Shown here in pieces: positions 1 through 11,758 of a DNA stretch of 64,000 nt (positions within the stretch are counted from its first letter, which is position 1; the number at the start of each line of letters is the position of its first letter). Under the pieces are notes generated by a model, which had not been told where the DNA came from, did not search any database, and worked only from the letters and a program-made list of their open reading frames with translations. Position numbers and translations under genes: made by a program. This DNA is from Elephas maximus indicus. Lineage: Eukaryota > Chordata > Mammalia > Proboscidea > Elephantidae. Location: positions 43,118,249-43,182,248 of the forward strand of contig NC_064832.1 in the NCBI RefSeq assembly GCF_024166365.1, written 5' to 3'.

Positions 1-470
1 CATGAAAACAGAATCCACCCTTGATATTTCAAGCAAAGGGAGATTTATATGAGAAAAAAAATTACAAAATTGTTGGAAGGGATGGAGAAGCAACAAGATT
101 AAAGAGTTGATATTCAGAGATCAGAAAGTTGCTACTGTCTATGGGCTGCTCGGGAGTCCACGTTCATGTTCCTGTTTCTGGAGACACATCTGCTGTCAGT
201 GAACAAGCCTCTCACCTACTTGCCCTACTGGAAAATCCAACACAGCTGGAGCCAAAAGTCACATTCAGTAATTGGCCTCTGCTGTTGCCAATAGCACTGC
301 TAGAGCAAGAAGCAGAATGCTTGCTCCTCTCCTTTGTCTTTTTATCTACTGCCAGAGTCCTCTATTGGCCAATCCTAACCAGAGCCCATATAGCAAGGAA
401 ATTTGAGAAATGGAGTTTTAAGGTTTCCAGACTTATATGATATAAAGAAAAATACAGAAGAGAAATTGTG
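1..470. other. Background DNA, no gene seen
   Basis: No recognisable gene or repeat. The 103-codon open frame from 129 has no recognisable domain and is what chance gives. Confidence 0.5.
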
Positions 471-487
471 AGGTGAGAGACAACAGG

Positions 488-735
488 CCAATAACATTAT
501 TTCTATCTACCTACCTACCTACCTACCTACCCATCTACCCATCCACCCATCCATCTACCATCTATCCATCCGTCCGTCCATCCGTCCGTCCATCCGCCTG
601 TCTGCCCACCCCGCCCACCCGCCCGTCCATCCGTCCATCCGTCCACCCGCCCGCCCGCCCGTCCATCTGTCCATCTTTCCATCCGTCCATCCGTCCATCC
701 ATCCATCCATCCATCATCTTTCTATCATCTATCTA

Positions 736-833
<98 letters not shown>

Positions 834-945
834 ATCTATCTAATCTGTCTATCATTTATCATCTATCTACCTATCTATCATCTACCTATCATCTACCTAC
901 CTACCTACCTATCCATCCATCCATCCATCCATCTACTGTGTATCT
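488..945 (+). repeat. Compound tetranucleotide microsatellite
   Basis: Runs of CTAC, CCAT, CCGT, CTGT and CTAT units with period four. The longest pure tract is about 20 CTAT units at roughly 753-832. The fixed period makes a spurious 168-codon frame of YLSI repeats. Variant units CCGT and CCGC cluster at 565-690, so the array is layered by variant type and is not one pure repeat. Confidence 0.95.
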
Positions 946-959
946 TTATCTACTGTTGA

Positions 960-1268
960 TCTATTGCACATTTGTTTAGAAGAGTACTTAATGAAATGTC
1001 AGTCCTTAATGATGAAATTAATGGTGGTTTAAACATATATTGACCAATGTTAGTGTCATATTTCTTCGTGAATTCGTCTTGTCTTTCCAAAGAAACCAAC
1101 AAAACTAACCCATTGCTGTCAAATCGGTTATTTCTATATAAACATTTATTATCTGGATGATTAAGAAATTAATAAAGTTTAAACTAAGACACATTATATA
1201 TTTTATTATTACATTTATATATATATGAAAACCATGAATTTATATGAGAAAAAGGAGTTATGAGAAGA
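960..1268. other. AT-rich background
   Basis: AT-rich sequence with no recognisable element and no frame of note. Confidence 0.4.
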
Positions 1269-1269
1269 C

Positions 1270-1352
1270 TAAAAAAAAACCCAAATACATTGCCACCTAG
1301 TTGATTCTGACTTATAGCGACCCTATAGGACAGAGTAGAACTGCCCTATATC
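1270..1352 (-). mobile_element. Afrotherian tRNA-derived SINE, 3' fragment
   Basis: The reverse complement carries the SINE 3' half: the GGGCAGTTCTACTCTGTCC-like core and then CTATAAGTCAGAATC. The tRNA-like head is missing. Confidence 0.75.
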
Positions 1353-1605
1353 CCAAGCTCATATGATGCCATATTTCTTGCTGACTGTGCCAGAGGAAAG
1401 AAGACATTTCCTTTCCCTTTTGTTCTCCATCTTTTTCTTTTCACTGTCTAAGTTTATTGTTTTTCTAAGGCTTTCTATGTTCTTCTTCCTCTGGAGATCT
1501 TTCCTCTCTAGAAAGTCCAATGGTCATCTTCTCCCAAGTTCTTTGACCTCCTCTAGCTCATTGGCTCATCCCTGTATTCCCTTATTTATGTTTAGTATTT
1601 ATTTC

Positions 1606-1757
1606 TAGCCCTGGTGGTGCAGTAGTTAAGAGCTTGGCTGCTAACCAAAATGTTGGCAGTCTGAATCCACCAGCTGCCCCTTGGAAACTCTGTGGGGCAG
1701 TTCTACTCTTTCCTGTAGCTATGAATCAGAATCTACCCAATAGCAACAGGTTTTATA
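1606..1757 (+). mobile_element. Afrotherian tRNA-derived SINE, short form
   Basis: Starts AGCCCTGGTGGTGCAG with box A-like TGGTGCAGTAGTTAAG and a box B-like stretch, then the GGGGCAGTTCTACTC core and the ATGAATCAGAATC tail. It lacks the ~45-base middle segment (with GGGAGAAAGATG) seen in longer copies such as 12887-13075, so two structural subtypes coexist here. Confidence 0.9.
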
Positions 1758-1759
1758 TG

Positions 1760-3385
1760 TATAAGAAAGAAAAATTACAATTTGGATTATTATCCATTTC
1801 CTTTTTTTATTCACTTTTTGAGAACTGATATTCACACAATTTTCTAACAGTTGCCTTTTTGTATCAGTACAGTTCTTTTCAGGGAAATTCATGAGTAGGA
1901 ATGAGGATTTGGGGCCACATACCTTTCTCTGTTTCGTCAGGGAGAAATGGTCAGTTTCAACATTTAAGGAATGATATTTTGTTGGTTCTTCTGTGATTTT
2001 TCCTAACATGTTCAAATTTTGCCCTGTGGAGAGAGCAGTTGGACCCACAGACCGACATCAGTCTATACCACTGCTTAGTGTAACAAACAATGGAGAAATA
2101 CCTACTAAGATGTCACTCATCTGACATTCTTTCTTTTGGTCATTTTTATTTATTTATTTTTTTCTTTTGCCATGCACTCTGCCTTGGAAATGCTTATTGG
2201 GGGTCTCCACGATATTTGTACACTTTTTCCTTGTGTTCATAACTTATCTACTACAATCCTCCCTTTCAACCAGTTCCATCAAGCCGTAATAAAGTGGTGG
2301 TTGCTGCTGTTGTTTTAAAAGGAAATTCTTCAGTAAGTTAATATGTGATTTTAATTGTGGTAGGATTTTGGTTTGTTTTAATATTGTTAAAAGTTGATTC
2401 TGTTAATGCTCTGTTTACTGTATTGTGTAAGTTTTTCCTAATCATGTTTATCCCATACTTTCTGTTATTTTGTGTGTAGTTTTCTACATCACAAAAATTT
2501 TTAAGAGCATGAAAATAATATTATAACAGCAATAGCTGTATTCACCTCCAAAGAAAAAATGACTTCTAATAGATGATGATGGTATTAGCTGTGAAGTATG
2601 AAACAGCATGGCAACACTTTAATCTCTCTTTTCTGACAGAGCCTATGCCAGGTTTTAAAGCCACGACAGCTTGCCATGGCTGGAAGCCTGGGGTGATGTT
2701 CTCCTCACCGGGGCATCACTAGACAGCCACTAATATCGTGGGACTCTTGGATCAGCCTCAGAGAAGTAAATCAATATTTTGAGAAGGAGCTGGTAACCTG
2801 GGGAGTGATATTTGGCACCTTGCCTAGTGGAACATGTGTTACTTTGAAAAGGTACACAATTCAGTGAGTGTCCTGCCAGTACCAAAAAGATAAGAGAGCC
2901 AATAAATGATAAATGAGGTCATGCTAGCAAAATGTTTGAGAGTAACAACATGTACAAAAGGCCAGATAATAAATATGGATAAGAATAAAATAATTGTCTT
3001 GCAGATAAGATACTGAGCTCATTCTTCTGACTTTTATGAGTAAAAAGAGATTTTCTTCTTGAAAAGTTGGGGCAGTCTGACAGACTTGCAAAAATGCCTC
3101 AATTAACAAACCTAAGAGTGAATGAACTCTTCTAAAGCTGAAGGAGTTTGAGTGAGTAGTTTGATAGCATCTGTAAGCTCCCAAGAGATACTTTCTGTAT
3201 GCAAATCTCGTAAAACAATTTCAGGAGATTCACACTCATTCACTCACATCACTGACGAGTATAATTTTCAAAGACGGCCTAACAAGATAAACTGTTCTCT
3301 TTCTTTGTGAAGTCTGAAACTCTTTGCTTAGCTAAAAAGGGAAGAAAGAGATCTTCCACAGATTTGCCAATAGTTCTACTTATAT
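1760..3385. other. Background DNA, no element recognised
   Basis: About 1.6 kb without a recognisable repeat or gene. Open frames are all under 110 codons and show no domain. Confidence 0.4.
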
Positions 3386-3894
3386 ATTGTCATGTGTTGA
3401 ATTATGTCCCCCCAAAGAATGTGCGTATCAACTTGGTTAGGCCATGATTTCCAGTATTCTGTGGTTGTCCTCCACTTTGTGATTGTAATTTTATATTAGA
3501 GAGGATTAGAGTTCGATTGTAACACCCTTACCAGGTCACATTCCTGATCCAATGTAAAGAGACTTTCCCTGGGGTGCGGCCTGCACCACCTTTTATCTCT
3601 CAAGAGATAAAAGGAAATGGAAGCAAGCAGAGAGTTGGGGACCTCATACCACCAAGAAAGCACTGCTGGGAACAGAGAGCATCCTTTGGACCCGAGGTTC
3701 CTATGCAGAGAAGCTCCAAGTCCAGGGGAAGAATGATGAGAAGGCCGACAGAGAGAGAAAACCTTCCCCTGGAGCTGGTGCCCTGAGTTTGGACTTTAAG
3801 CCTACTTGACTGTGAAGAAATAAATTTCTCTTTGTTAAAGCCATCCACTTGTGGTATTTCTGTTATAGGAGCACTAGATGACTAAAACATATAC
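3386..3894 (+). repeat. Solo LTR, ERVL-MaLR type
   Basis: Begins TGTCATGTGTTGAATTATG and ends near CACTAGATGACTAAAACA, with AATAAATTTCTC polyadenylation-like sequence about 70 bases before the end and the characteristic CATCCACTTGTGGTATTTCT. The 70-codon open frame inside is a by-product. Length (~510 bp) suits a MaLR LTR; no internal region is attached. Confidence 0.75.
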
Positions 3895-4683
3895 AAAAGG
3901 ATTTTTCAGTGCAATTACTTCATGAAGTAAATAATGCACAAGTGTTTTAGGGGCTCCTGATGGAAATCATTTTGTGTTACTGTTGCTGAGTGAAGTCACA
4001 GTACCTTACAAGATTGCCAGTTAGGATCACATCAGTAAAGTAATTAAGATAAACTAGCAATATCACACATATTTGATTGACATATCATTTTCTTTCTGTG
4101 TAACATATAAATTATATTTTAGTAAGGACAAAGAAAACTTTTAATATATTCTTGATAATACCCTCTTATAGTTTTATGGTAACTTTCATATGTTGTGCTA
4201 GTTTGGGTCCTTCAAGAAACAGATATACCAAGATGGGATTAAATCTGCAAGGATTTTGTTAGGTTAGAGTTTATCTCCCACCCTCCCTATATGTCTTACA
4301 ATTACTCCAGCACATAGCCACCTCTTGCTTATCCTGTTCAATCAGCATGATGCCATTGATATAATGGGTCAGTCTAAGGTTCTATGTTCTATGGAATGTC
4401 CAGGTGGTCTAGATCTCTTTGGACTGTATTGTGCTAATGATTGAAGATTAATAGAGCCTTAAGTAAAAATGTAAATGAACACTATTGCCCATTTAATATA
4501 AACGTGACCTGTTTCTGATCTTTTCAAATTAAAATGACAAAGAATGCATTCACTGAATCAGTGGCTGCATACTCACTAATTTGCTCTGGCAATGACACCA
4601 CACCCTGCACGGTGGCTAGAATCAAGGTTACTACTTGGTTAAGTCTCTGGTAGTCTACACTCATTGTTTAGGATCCATCCAAG

Positions 4684-4731
4684 CCAAAACCCATTGCTGC
4701 TGAGTGGATTCTAACTCACAGCATCCAGTTT
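4684..4731 (-). mobile_element. SINE 3'-end fragment
   Basis: AAACCCATTGCTGCTGAGT on the plus strand is the reverse complement of the SINE 3' end; only about 45 bases remain. Confidence 0.5.
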
Positions 4732-6142
4732 CTTTAATTTAAATGAAGCAATAGAAATGGAAATTTGATAGGAACCATCACTTCTGCATTCTTCAGCTTT
4801 TTAATGGTGGTATTCATCCCCCTGGGATATGGTATTGCTTTCGACTTATTATCTTTCAGGGGTGACAGCCATTTTCAGAAGCTTCCATTTGTTCTTCCCA
4901 CAATGATAGCTTTTACTGTGGGGGTTTCTCAAGATTGCCTGGTATATAAATTCCAATCATGCACATGGAAACTGAAGAAATAACCATTGGGTGTGTCTGT
5001 GAACTCAACGGGCTAATTGTGTACCGGAACTGAACCAGGCCTCCATTTATTACCTGGTCCTGGTAGGCATTCATTCTAGCAGGTGGGCTCTGATGAATCT
5101 TTATGTATCTAGGCATTAATGCCTGCTCCATCCTTGTTTCCTACAGTCATCAAAGTGTCTGGTAATTCCCCTAATTTCCCTTTCTTAGTGCACAGGCACA
5201 TGAGTAAAGGTCATAGGCTCCTTGGGAAAGGACTTGGGGAATCATAATGATGTATACTTGCCATCGTGTTGCAGAGTCCTTCCTCCTAGGACCTGGCTCT
5301 CTCTTTATTCACAGTCTGGCTATGAATATTGACTCAAGTCTGGGAACTAAGCAATAGATCATGACATTTTTTGGGAAGACTTCCTTCAGCCTTCCACTCT
5401 TCTGATATTTCTTTTATTGGATTATAGATATTAACCAGCAAACTTGATGACAGTCTGTCTTTTTTTCCATATTTCTTTGTGGTGTAAAACCCTTGACTGT
5501 CTTACTTACCTTGCTGGTCCTTGTGTCTTCCTAGCTTCTAGAAGTTAAGTGGCTCTATCTGAACTCTATTATTTCAGTGTTATTATCCCATTGATGTGAA
5601 CAAGCCGAGCTTATGACCACCCCTCTTACTAACATCCATGATCTGTATAGAAGAGTCAACAATAAACTTCTTTATGATGTTGGTATCTTTCTCACTAGCA
5701 TATTCCTGATGGCTTTAATGAATAGAAAGTCTGCTGGACCTTCTTGTGAAACATAATCTTCTTTTGGTTCTTCTAATCTCATATAACATATCCATGCCAG
5801 TAGGCTCATTTCCCTTATGCTATTAATTTTTCCTGTATTGTCTACCAGGGCATCTCAGACAGTTCTGTCTTGCTGAGAGTTCGCCTTTGTTTTTTTCCAG
5901 GATCTTAAAACTAACACCAATTTGTCTCATACTCTGAGGCCCTTGTTAAGGTGTTAAATATCTAGTACCATAAAGATGTCCCAAGTAAATAAATTCTTAC
6001 TTATCCATCCATTTGTTCTGACCCATTGCACAAGCACCCTCAGAAAATAATCCCAGGAGTACATGCCAACTAGCTCTTGTTATTATTTAAGGGTATAACA
6101 TCTGTCCTCCCTTAATAGGTACAAAATGACCGTAGCCAGTTT

Positions 6143-6222
6143 ACGCTAGGATATAACCCTATTTATGAGTCAGAACAGACTTGAAAGGCAATGGGTTCGT
6201 TTTTGTTTTGGTTTTGTTTTTT
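6143..6222 (+). mobile_element. SINE 3'-end fragment
   Basis: Ends TATGAGTCAGAACAGACTTG and GGCAATGGGTTCGTTTTTG, the SINE tail with its T-rich end. The head is absent. Confidence 0.55.
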
Positions 6223-7089
6223 GATGTAGGCATGACAGCCAGGTGAGAAGGTAGAGATAGATCTTGAGGGGGCATCTGTTGCTTTGTAGGGAAACATCTT
6301 CTGTAGGATCTTCCAACACAACAGAATACTAGTTCTTACCAGGAAAGGATGAAAACATTTGAAATCCCTGAAGATCTAAAGGGAGTTGCAGAGACAATAT
6401 CTTCTGGGACCTCCATACAGATGCACTTGTCCCAGTTTTCAGGATTCCAAGTTTTTCCCAGTTAGGACTCTGATCTTTGAATAACAGCCATCCCTTAGCT
6501 GAGCATTTAAACATCTCTAGATATTATGATTTTTTTGTTTTTGTTTTTGTAGATATTATGATTAGGTCCTTAGCCTGCTACTTATTTGCATCTGCATTTA
6601 CTTTACAGATGAAAAAAGCCTGTTTATGAACTGCCACTGGGTGCTTTTTGGCTGTTACAGTTGGCCATTAACTGCTTGTTAACAGTCTTTATTCTCTCAT
6701 TATCCTTCTGCATGGCATCAATACAACTTAAGTAGAAACCAGCCAACTTAGCCATCTTTGCAGATATTGTAGGTACTGTTCACCTTACATATTTTTATCA
6801 TGACTGCCACAACATTGTATTTCATGGGGACAATTTCCAGGTCACTATCAGTGAAATTTTTAGCAGTTGAACCATTTTCTTGTGCCAGAAACTATCTTCA
6901 CCCCACCTACCCATGAGCATAATGTCTTCTTACCTGCTAGCTGATACCTGAGCCAGTGACAATTCCCCATACTACTACAGCTCATTTCTAGGATCACTCC
7001 TGGTACCATTTGTTTTAATCCTGTTCCTCTGAGAAAGATACACCAAGATAGGATTAAACATTTAAGAATTTTATTAAAAGAAAGGCTCA

Positions 7090-8028
7090 CATGAGAAAAA
7101 AGAGGAGGGAACTGGGAAGGCTGGGAAGATCACAAAACTACAATGCAATTTTGATTGACCCCAAGTGAAGAAGGAGAGGGAAGGTTGGAAGGAGGCAAGC
7201 CACACTGCCTGACCTTCAAGGCATCCTCAAGCCAAAGTCAGCCTCATGGGACTCAGGAGTTCTATGTCTCTCAGTAACAGGTCTGCGTTTGCAGTCCTGC
7301 CATGCACAGCCTTTGCCTGGGAGTAACCCCATGGCAAGTGTGGTCGACATAAACATGGTGATCCTTGTGAGGTTCATTTTTTTTTGATGGCCACACAGGT
7401 CCAATTTACTTTGTAAAACCCTCATTTTATTTTATTCTGGGATCCATTCTCCCTTTTTTCCTGAATGTTTCATAAGAATATACCTTCTTTTCACTAATAT
7501 CAGTTTCTTTGTATGAGATTTGAATTGTAAACCCTTGAATTTTCTCAGGAATCTAATTACAATAAATTACTCCTTCTCTCTCTTCAAAGACGTTATCTCA
7601 ATTGATTTATTGTTGTGACTTAGAGTATGAGTGATTTTCATTTGAAATACTAACTTTGATACTGCCTTCCCTTTAACTGTTGCTCTCTCTGACTTTTGCC
7701 GTTCACGGTCAAATTTCTAGAATTAGTGATCAGAGCAAACTGCCTCAATTTTCATAACAACTGCTAATAACCACTCCCAGAATGGCTCCTATCCTACCTA
7801 TCCATTAAACTAGCTCTTTCCATTTGACAGCAACAGGTTTGTTTGTTTTTTTAATGCCACCAGTGATCTTCATGTCACTAAATCTAAATGGTGTTTTTGA
7901 AGTCACATCTAAATCAACCTTTTTATATGAAACAGTCTTGACCACCCCTACTCCTCTAGGCACTCTCATTCCTCAGCTTCCATGTCACCATAATGACTTT
8001 TTTTTTTAAATCACTTTTCTTCTGTAGA
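7090..8028. other. Background DNA between ERV fragments
   Basis: No recognisable element; open frames are under 75 codons. It may be further decayed internal ERV sequence, but nothing diagnostic is visible. Confidence 0.35.
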
Positions 8029-8680
8029 CTAAATTATGACATAGGCCTGGAGAGTTGCTGTATCTTTGAAGTAGAACAGTGAAACTGTATTGTTGTCCAT
8101 GCAAGCTGAAAACAAATTACTTTTGATGGTCTTTACTAACCAGGAATCGAGAAAAAAGTATTTGCCAGGAGAATAGCTGCAGGTATAAGGAGATGCTTTA
8201 ATTTTCTCAAGTAGTGAAACCACATCTGGAACAGCAGCTGCAATTGGATTCATCACCTGGTTAAGTCTGCAATAATCCACTGCCCTTCAAGATTCATAAG
8301 TTTTCTGCAGAGGCCAAATAAGCAAGTTGAATGGGGATGTGGTGAGAATAACTACCCCTGCATACTTCAATTCCTTAATGCTGTCATTAATCCCCAGTCC
8401 CTTTGCTTTACTATTTTCCTAGGTATAAGCAGATCTAGTGGCTTCCCTTTGGCCTTTTCTACTATAGTGGCCCCCATTCCATATGTCAGGAATCGTATAT
8501 GGGGATTCTACCAGTTGCTGAGTGTGTCTATTCTAATTATGCATTCTGATATTTGGGAATTTACTACAGGATGGGTTTGGGGACTCACTGGACACACTAT
8601 GAGGCAGATCTGTGCTAAGACTCCATTATTAACCTTGACCTCCATAGGTCTGCAGTCTCACTGGTGAACCATAGTGATGT
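8029..8680 (-). mobile_element. ERVL-like pol fragment, second copy
   Basis: The minus strand reads a short open stretch at 8150-8285 with VDY-type reverse-transcriptase residues (DYCRLNQVMNPIAAAVPDV). Downstream plus-strand sequence at 8290-8670 resembles 4690-5060 (shared phrases such as TTAATGCTGTC against TTAATGGTGGT and a common GGCTTCC context). It belongs to the same family as 4206-7085, in the same orientation, and is broken by stops. Confidence 0.6.
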
Positions 8681-8929
8681 TTCAGGAAGACATAACAATT
8701 ATGAATGTGTAGGTGTTTAATAAGAGACCTTCAAAATACATGAAGCAAAACGGACAGAATTTAAAAGGAGAAATAGTCCCACAATCATAACAGAAAATTT
8801 TACCACCCTGCTTTAAGCAACTTGGAGAACTAAACAAAAAATTAGTAAGAATTTGGAAGATTGGAATTATATTCCCAAACACCTTATAAAGAAAACGTAT
8901 AGAATTGTTATCCAACAACTGCAGGATAT

Positions 8930-9720
8930 ACATTGTTTTGTAGTGTACCTGAAACACTGAAGATAGTCCATATGCCAGGACACAACAAAAATCTAAATAT
9001 TATTTAAAAGGCTTAATTTTACTAAGTATGCTCTCTGACTACAAGGGAATTTTGATAGTAGTTATTGATGTACAACTCTTTGACTATACTAAAAAATAAA
9101 ACAACAATAAAAACTCTGAATTGTATACCTTAAAAGGGTGAACTTTATGATATGTGAATTTTATCTCAATAAAGGTGCTATAAAAAATGTCAACAATAGT
9201 AAGTATAAAAATGATATGCATTTGGAAACTAAACAACACACTATTAACTAATCCATGGATCAAAGACAAAATAGAAATTAGGAAACATTTCAAACAGAAC
9301 AGTAATCAAAACACAATCTATTAAACTTTGTGGGGTGCAACTAAACCAGTGCTTCTGGGGAAATTTATAGCTTTAAATGTTTATATATGAAAGGAAGAAA
9401 GGCTTAAAATCAATGATTAGCTGCAAAAGAGAACACAGAAATAGGGCTCTAGCTAGCGAGAAAAGTGTTGTCAGGCAGTAAAGTACTAAGAGTAAGCATC
9501 TCATCTTCTATAGGACAAATTTATTTTCAATAATAATCATAATATATCACAAACAATATGTCCAGAAAAGAAATACAGAGAAAATAATCTTTAAGAATAA
9601 TCTGTAGATATAACTTTGCAAGTAAAAATTGAATCAATAAACAAATGGATAAAATAATAAATATTAGAGTACAAAGAAATGAATAATGTAAAAGATTAAT
9701 AATTTTTAATTACTTTAATA
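8930..9720. mobile_element. Old L1-like or related LINE remnant
   Basis: AT-rich sequence with phrases common in ancient mammalian L1 copies: an end-like GTGAATTTTATCTCAATAAA at about 9155-9174 and an internal CTTCTGGGGAAATTTATAGC at 9351-9370. No frame survives. The subfamily cannot be set by eye. Confidence 0.4.
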
Positions 9721-9969
9721 ATTTTCTAAGAAGAGGGAAAAAAGTAGATGAAGAAAAGCTTCTGCAAGTCTTAGAAAGCTATTCGTGCATAGAATGACAG
9801 AAATGATATAACTCATGTTCTGGTTTTATATTTCCAATAATTGTGGTTTCATTGCTGGTTTTGAATCTTATGTTTAAATTCAAGAATATGTAGGAGCATC
9901 AGGGTTGAAGACAAGAATTTCATTTGAAATACCCTCAAAAAATTCCAAACTGTTATTAATACTCAAAGT

Positions 9970-10168
9970 AAATGTGTGTAGCTGCTAATAAGTAATAAAA
10001 TATGCTACTATGATAAGGACATGTGCTTTCTACTTACATATTATTTGTACTATATTTTTGTATTTGTATATATTTTATTATACTTTAGTACAAAAAATAT
10101 AAAGGTAGAAATCACATGTCCTTCATACTACTGTATTTTATTACTTATTATCAGTTAGCTACACATAT
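9970..10168. mobile_element. Palindromic hairpin MITE
   Basis: The two halves are imperfect reverse complements: GTGTGTAGCTGCTAATAAG on the left pairs with CTTATTATCAGTTAGCTACAC on the right, and GGACATGTG with CACATGTCC nearer the centre, with an AT-rich loop around 10060-10080. Such near-full palindromes are typical of non-autonomous DNA transposons. A SINE abuts the right end. I do not recognise the family. Confidence 0.65.
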
Positions 10169-10325
10169 GGTGGCAACAGTGATTAAAGCAATCCACTGGC
10201 AGAAACCACCAGCAGCTCCAGGGAAGAAAGATGGGGCAGCCAGCTCCATAGAGATTTACAGCCTTGGAAACCCTGTGGAGTCACTATGAGTCAGAGTTGA
10301 TTCTAGGGCAGTGGTTTTTGTGGGT
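10168..10325 (+). mobile_element. Afrotherian SINE, long form
   Basis: Degenerate head, then GGGAAGAAAGATGGGGCAG (the middle segment of the long form), TTACAGCCTTGGAAACCCTG and the CTATGAGTCAGAGTTGA tail. Confidence 0.75.
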
Positions 10326-10328
10326 AGT

Positions 10329-10405
10329 ATTTTTTTTTTATACCATACCATACCGTACCTTACCATACCGTACCGTACCATACCATACCATACCATACCA
10401 TACCA
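10329..10405 (+). repeat. Pentanucleotide (CCATA)n microsatellite
   Basis: About 14 units of CCATA with CCGTA variants, between the T-rich tail of one SINE and another SINE piece, so it probably grew from a SINE tail. Confidence 0.9.
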
Positions 10406-10530
10406 CCCTATAACCCATTGCCATCGAGTTTTTCATCTACAGCCTAGTAAAACCTATGGGGCAGTTCTACTCTGTCCTATAAGGTTGCTATTAGTTGAAA
10501 TGACTCAACAGCATGCAATGACAACAACAT
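10405..10530 (+). mobile_element. SINE fragment after the microsatellite
   Basis: Carries an inverted 3'-end piece (AACCCATTGCCATCGAGT) and then a plus-oriented core (GGGGCAGTTCTACTCTGTCC) with a degenerate tail and ACAACAAC. Confidence 0.65.
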
Positions 10531-10664
10531 AATATATTATAGTATCAAAATTCAACAATAACCACAACATTTGTCTCAAGCTTAGATCACAAAGATGTTT
10601 TTGTGTGGAAGAACATTTTATTACTGATATTGTTTAAAATTAACAGAACATAGTGATTATGGTG

Positions 10665-11032
10665 TTGGTGAAGAATACTGAAAATACCATAGACTGACAA
10701 AAGAACGAACAAATCTGTTTTAGAAGAAGTACAGCCGGGATGCTCCTTAGAAGTGAGGATGATGAGACTTCGTCTCATACACTTTGGACATACTATCAGG
10801 AGGAACCAATTCCTGGAGAAGGACATCATGTTTGGTAAAGTAAAGGGCCAGTGAAAAAGATGGGTCAGTCAACCAATTAGATGGCTTGACACAGTGGCTG
10901 CAAGGATGGGTTCAAGCATAACAATGATTGTGAGAATGGCACAGGACTGGGCAGTGTTTCATTCTGTTGTGCATAGGGTCACTATGAGTCAGAATTGACT
11001 CAACGTTACCTAACCACAACAGCAACTGTGAT
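10665..11032 (+). mobile_element. RTE/BovB-type LINE, 3' end (5'-truncated)
   Basis: The translation matches the C-terminal end of the RTE protein in broken frame (AGAAGTACAGCCGGGATG, then CTGGAGAAGGACATCATG). It ends with GTCACTATGAGTCAGAATTG and an ACAAC-rich tail. The same 3' end is shared by the SINEs here, consistent with RTE-driven SINE mobilisation (inference from family knowledge). Confidence 0.85.
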
Positions 11033-11535
11033 TATAAAATAAATAATGACTTTAAATGGGTTTTATTATTCTTTTTACGAAAGTTTCTACACACAATCAT
11101 CTTATTACCTTCACCTTGCACCTGCTTCCAGGACCCTTCTCTAGGTATACCACTGTTGTCAAGAGAAAATTTTTTGTTTAAGATGTGTGACAACGGAAAA
11201 AATTTCAGCAGGTAAGAAAAAAATAATCTACGAAAGAAAAGAGAGTAGGTAAGAGGGTATGAAATCTGGTGCCCGAAAGGTGGGATTGGTATTAGATAGT
11301 TATTCTGAGAGTTCATTTATCTACAAGACTTAAAGCAGAGTGTTTGAGTATACAGAGGAATGGTCGGTGGGTAGATATAATTGTCTGGCAGCCTTATTAG
11401 AATTGGTTAGAAGGTTTTCTCATCAGATACTTATAATTCTAAATCACCAATTTTCAAAATCAAAATAAGACCACTTTCAGCAGCATATAATCCCAACCAC
11501 TGTAGTTCATCATACGGAAAAGGATCTAACAAATT
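11033..11535. other. Background DNA
   Basis: No recognisable element or gene. Confidence 0.35.
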
Positions 11536-11539
11536 TAAG

Positions 11540-11758
11540 AGCCTTCTAGAAGCCAGGCATTTTGTCAAATGGTTTGCATATGTTATATCTTTTAATCCTC
11601 AGAATAACCCTGAGGTGTGATTATCACCATTTTTTGTGAAGGAAACTGAGGTTTAAAGAAGTTTTAAGTAGCTTATCCCAGGCCACACGGCTACTAAATG
11701 AAGATCTTTGCCTCCAAACTTGTTATTTCTGACTCCAAAATCTGTGCTATGCATACTT
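11540..11758 (+). mobile_element. MIR SINE
   Basis: Carries the MIR core and tail phrases: TTTTAATCCTCAGAATAACC, GAAACTGAGGTTTAAAGAAG, AGGCCACACGGCTA. An ancient copy shared by mammals. Confidence 0.85.

Larger units (their letters stand above)
4206..7085 (-). mobile_element. Decayed ERVL-like provirus fragment
   Basis: Read on the minus strand, 4613-4680 gives a retroviral reverse-transcriptase signature (SVDYQRLNQVV) that is disrupted by stops on both sides. Similar ~55-base sequences lie at 4206-4263 and 7021-7083 in the same orientation (both containing ATACCAAGAT or ACACCAAGAT followed by GGGATTAAA-like sequence). This may mean both LTR edges are preserved. No frame is intact; the copy is old and cannot encode protein. 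The family assignment is inferred from the pol motif only. Confidence 0.5.

Noticed and set aside
473..979. 168-codon open frame
   Set aside because: It is a translation of the tetranucleotide array; period four gives a repeating YLSI pattern with no coding meaning.
1606..1680. tRNA genes suggested by box A/box B-like sequence (here and in every SINE)
   Set aside because: These are SINE heads followed by a constant non-tRNA body; no cloverleaf with a proper acceptor stem is seen.
9970..10168. CRISPR-like or regulatory palindrome
   Set aside because: One long imperfect hairpin with no repeated unit; a MITE explains it, and this is a mammalian genome.
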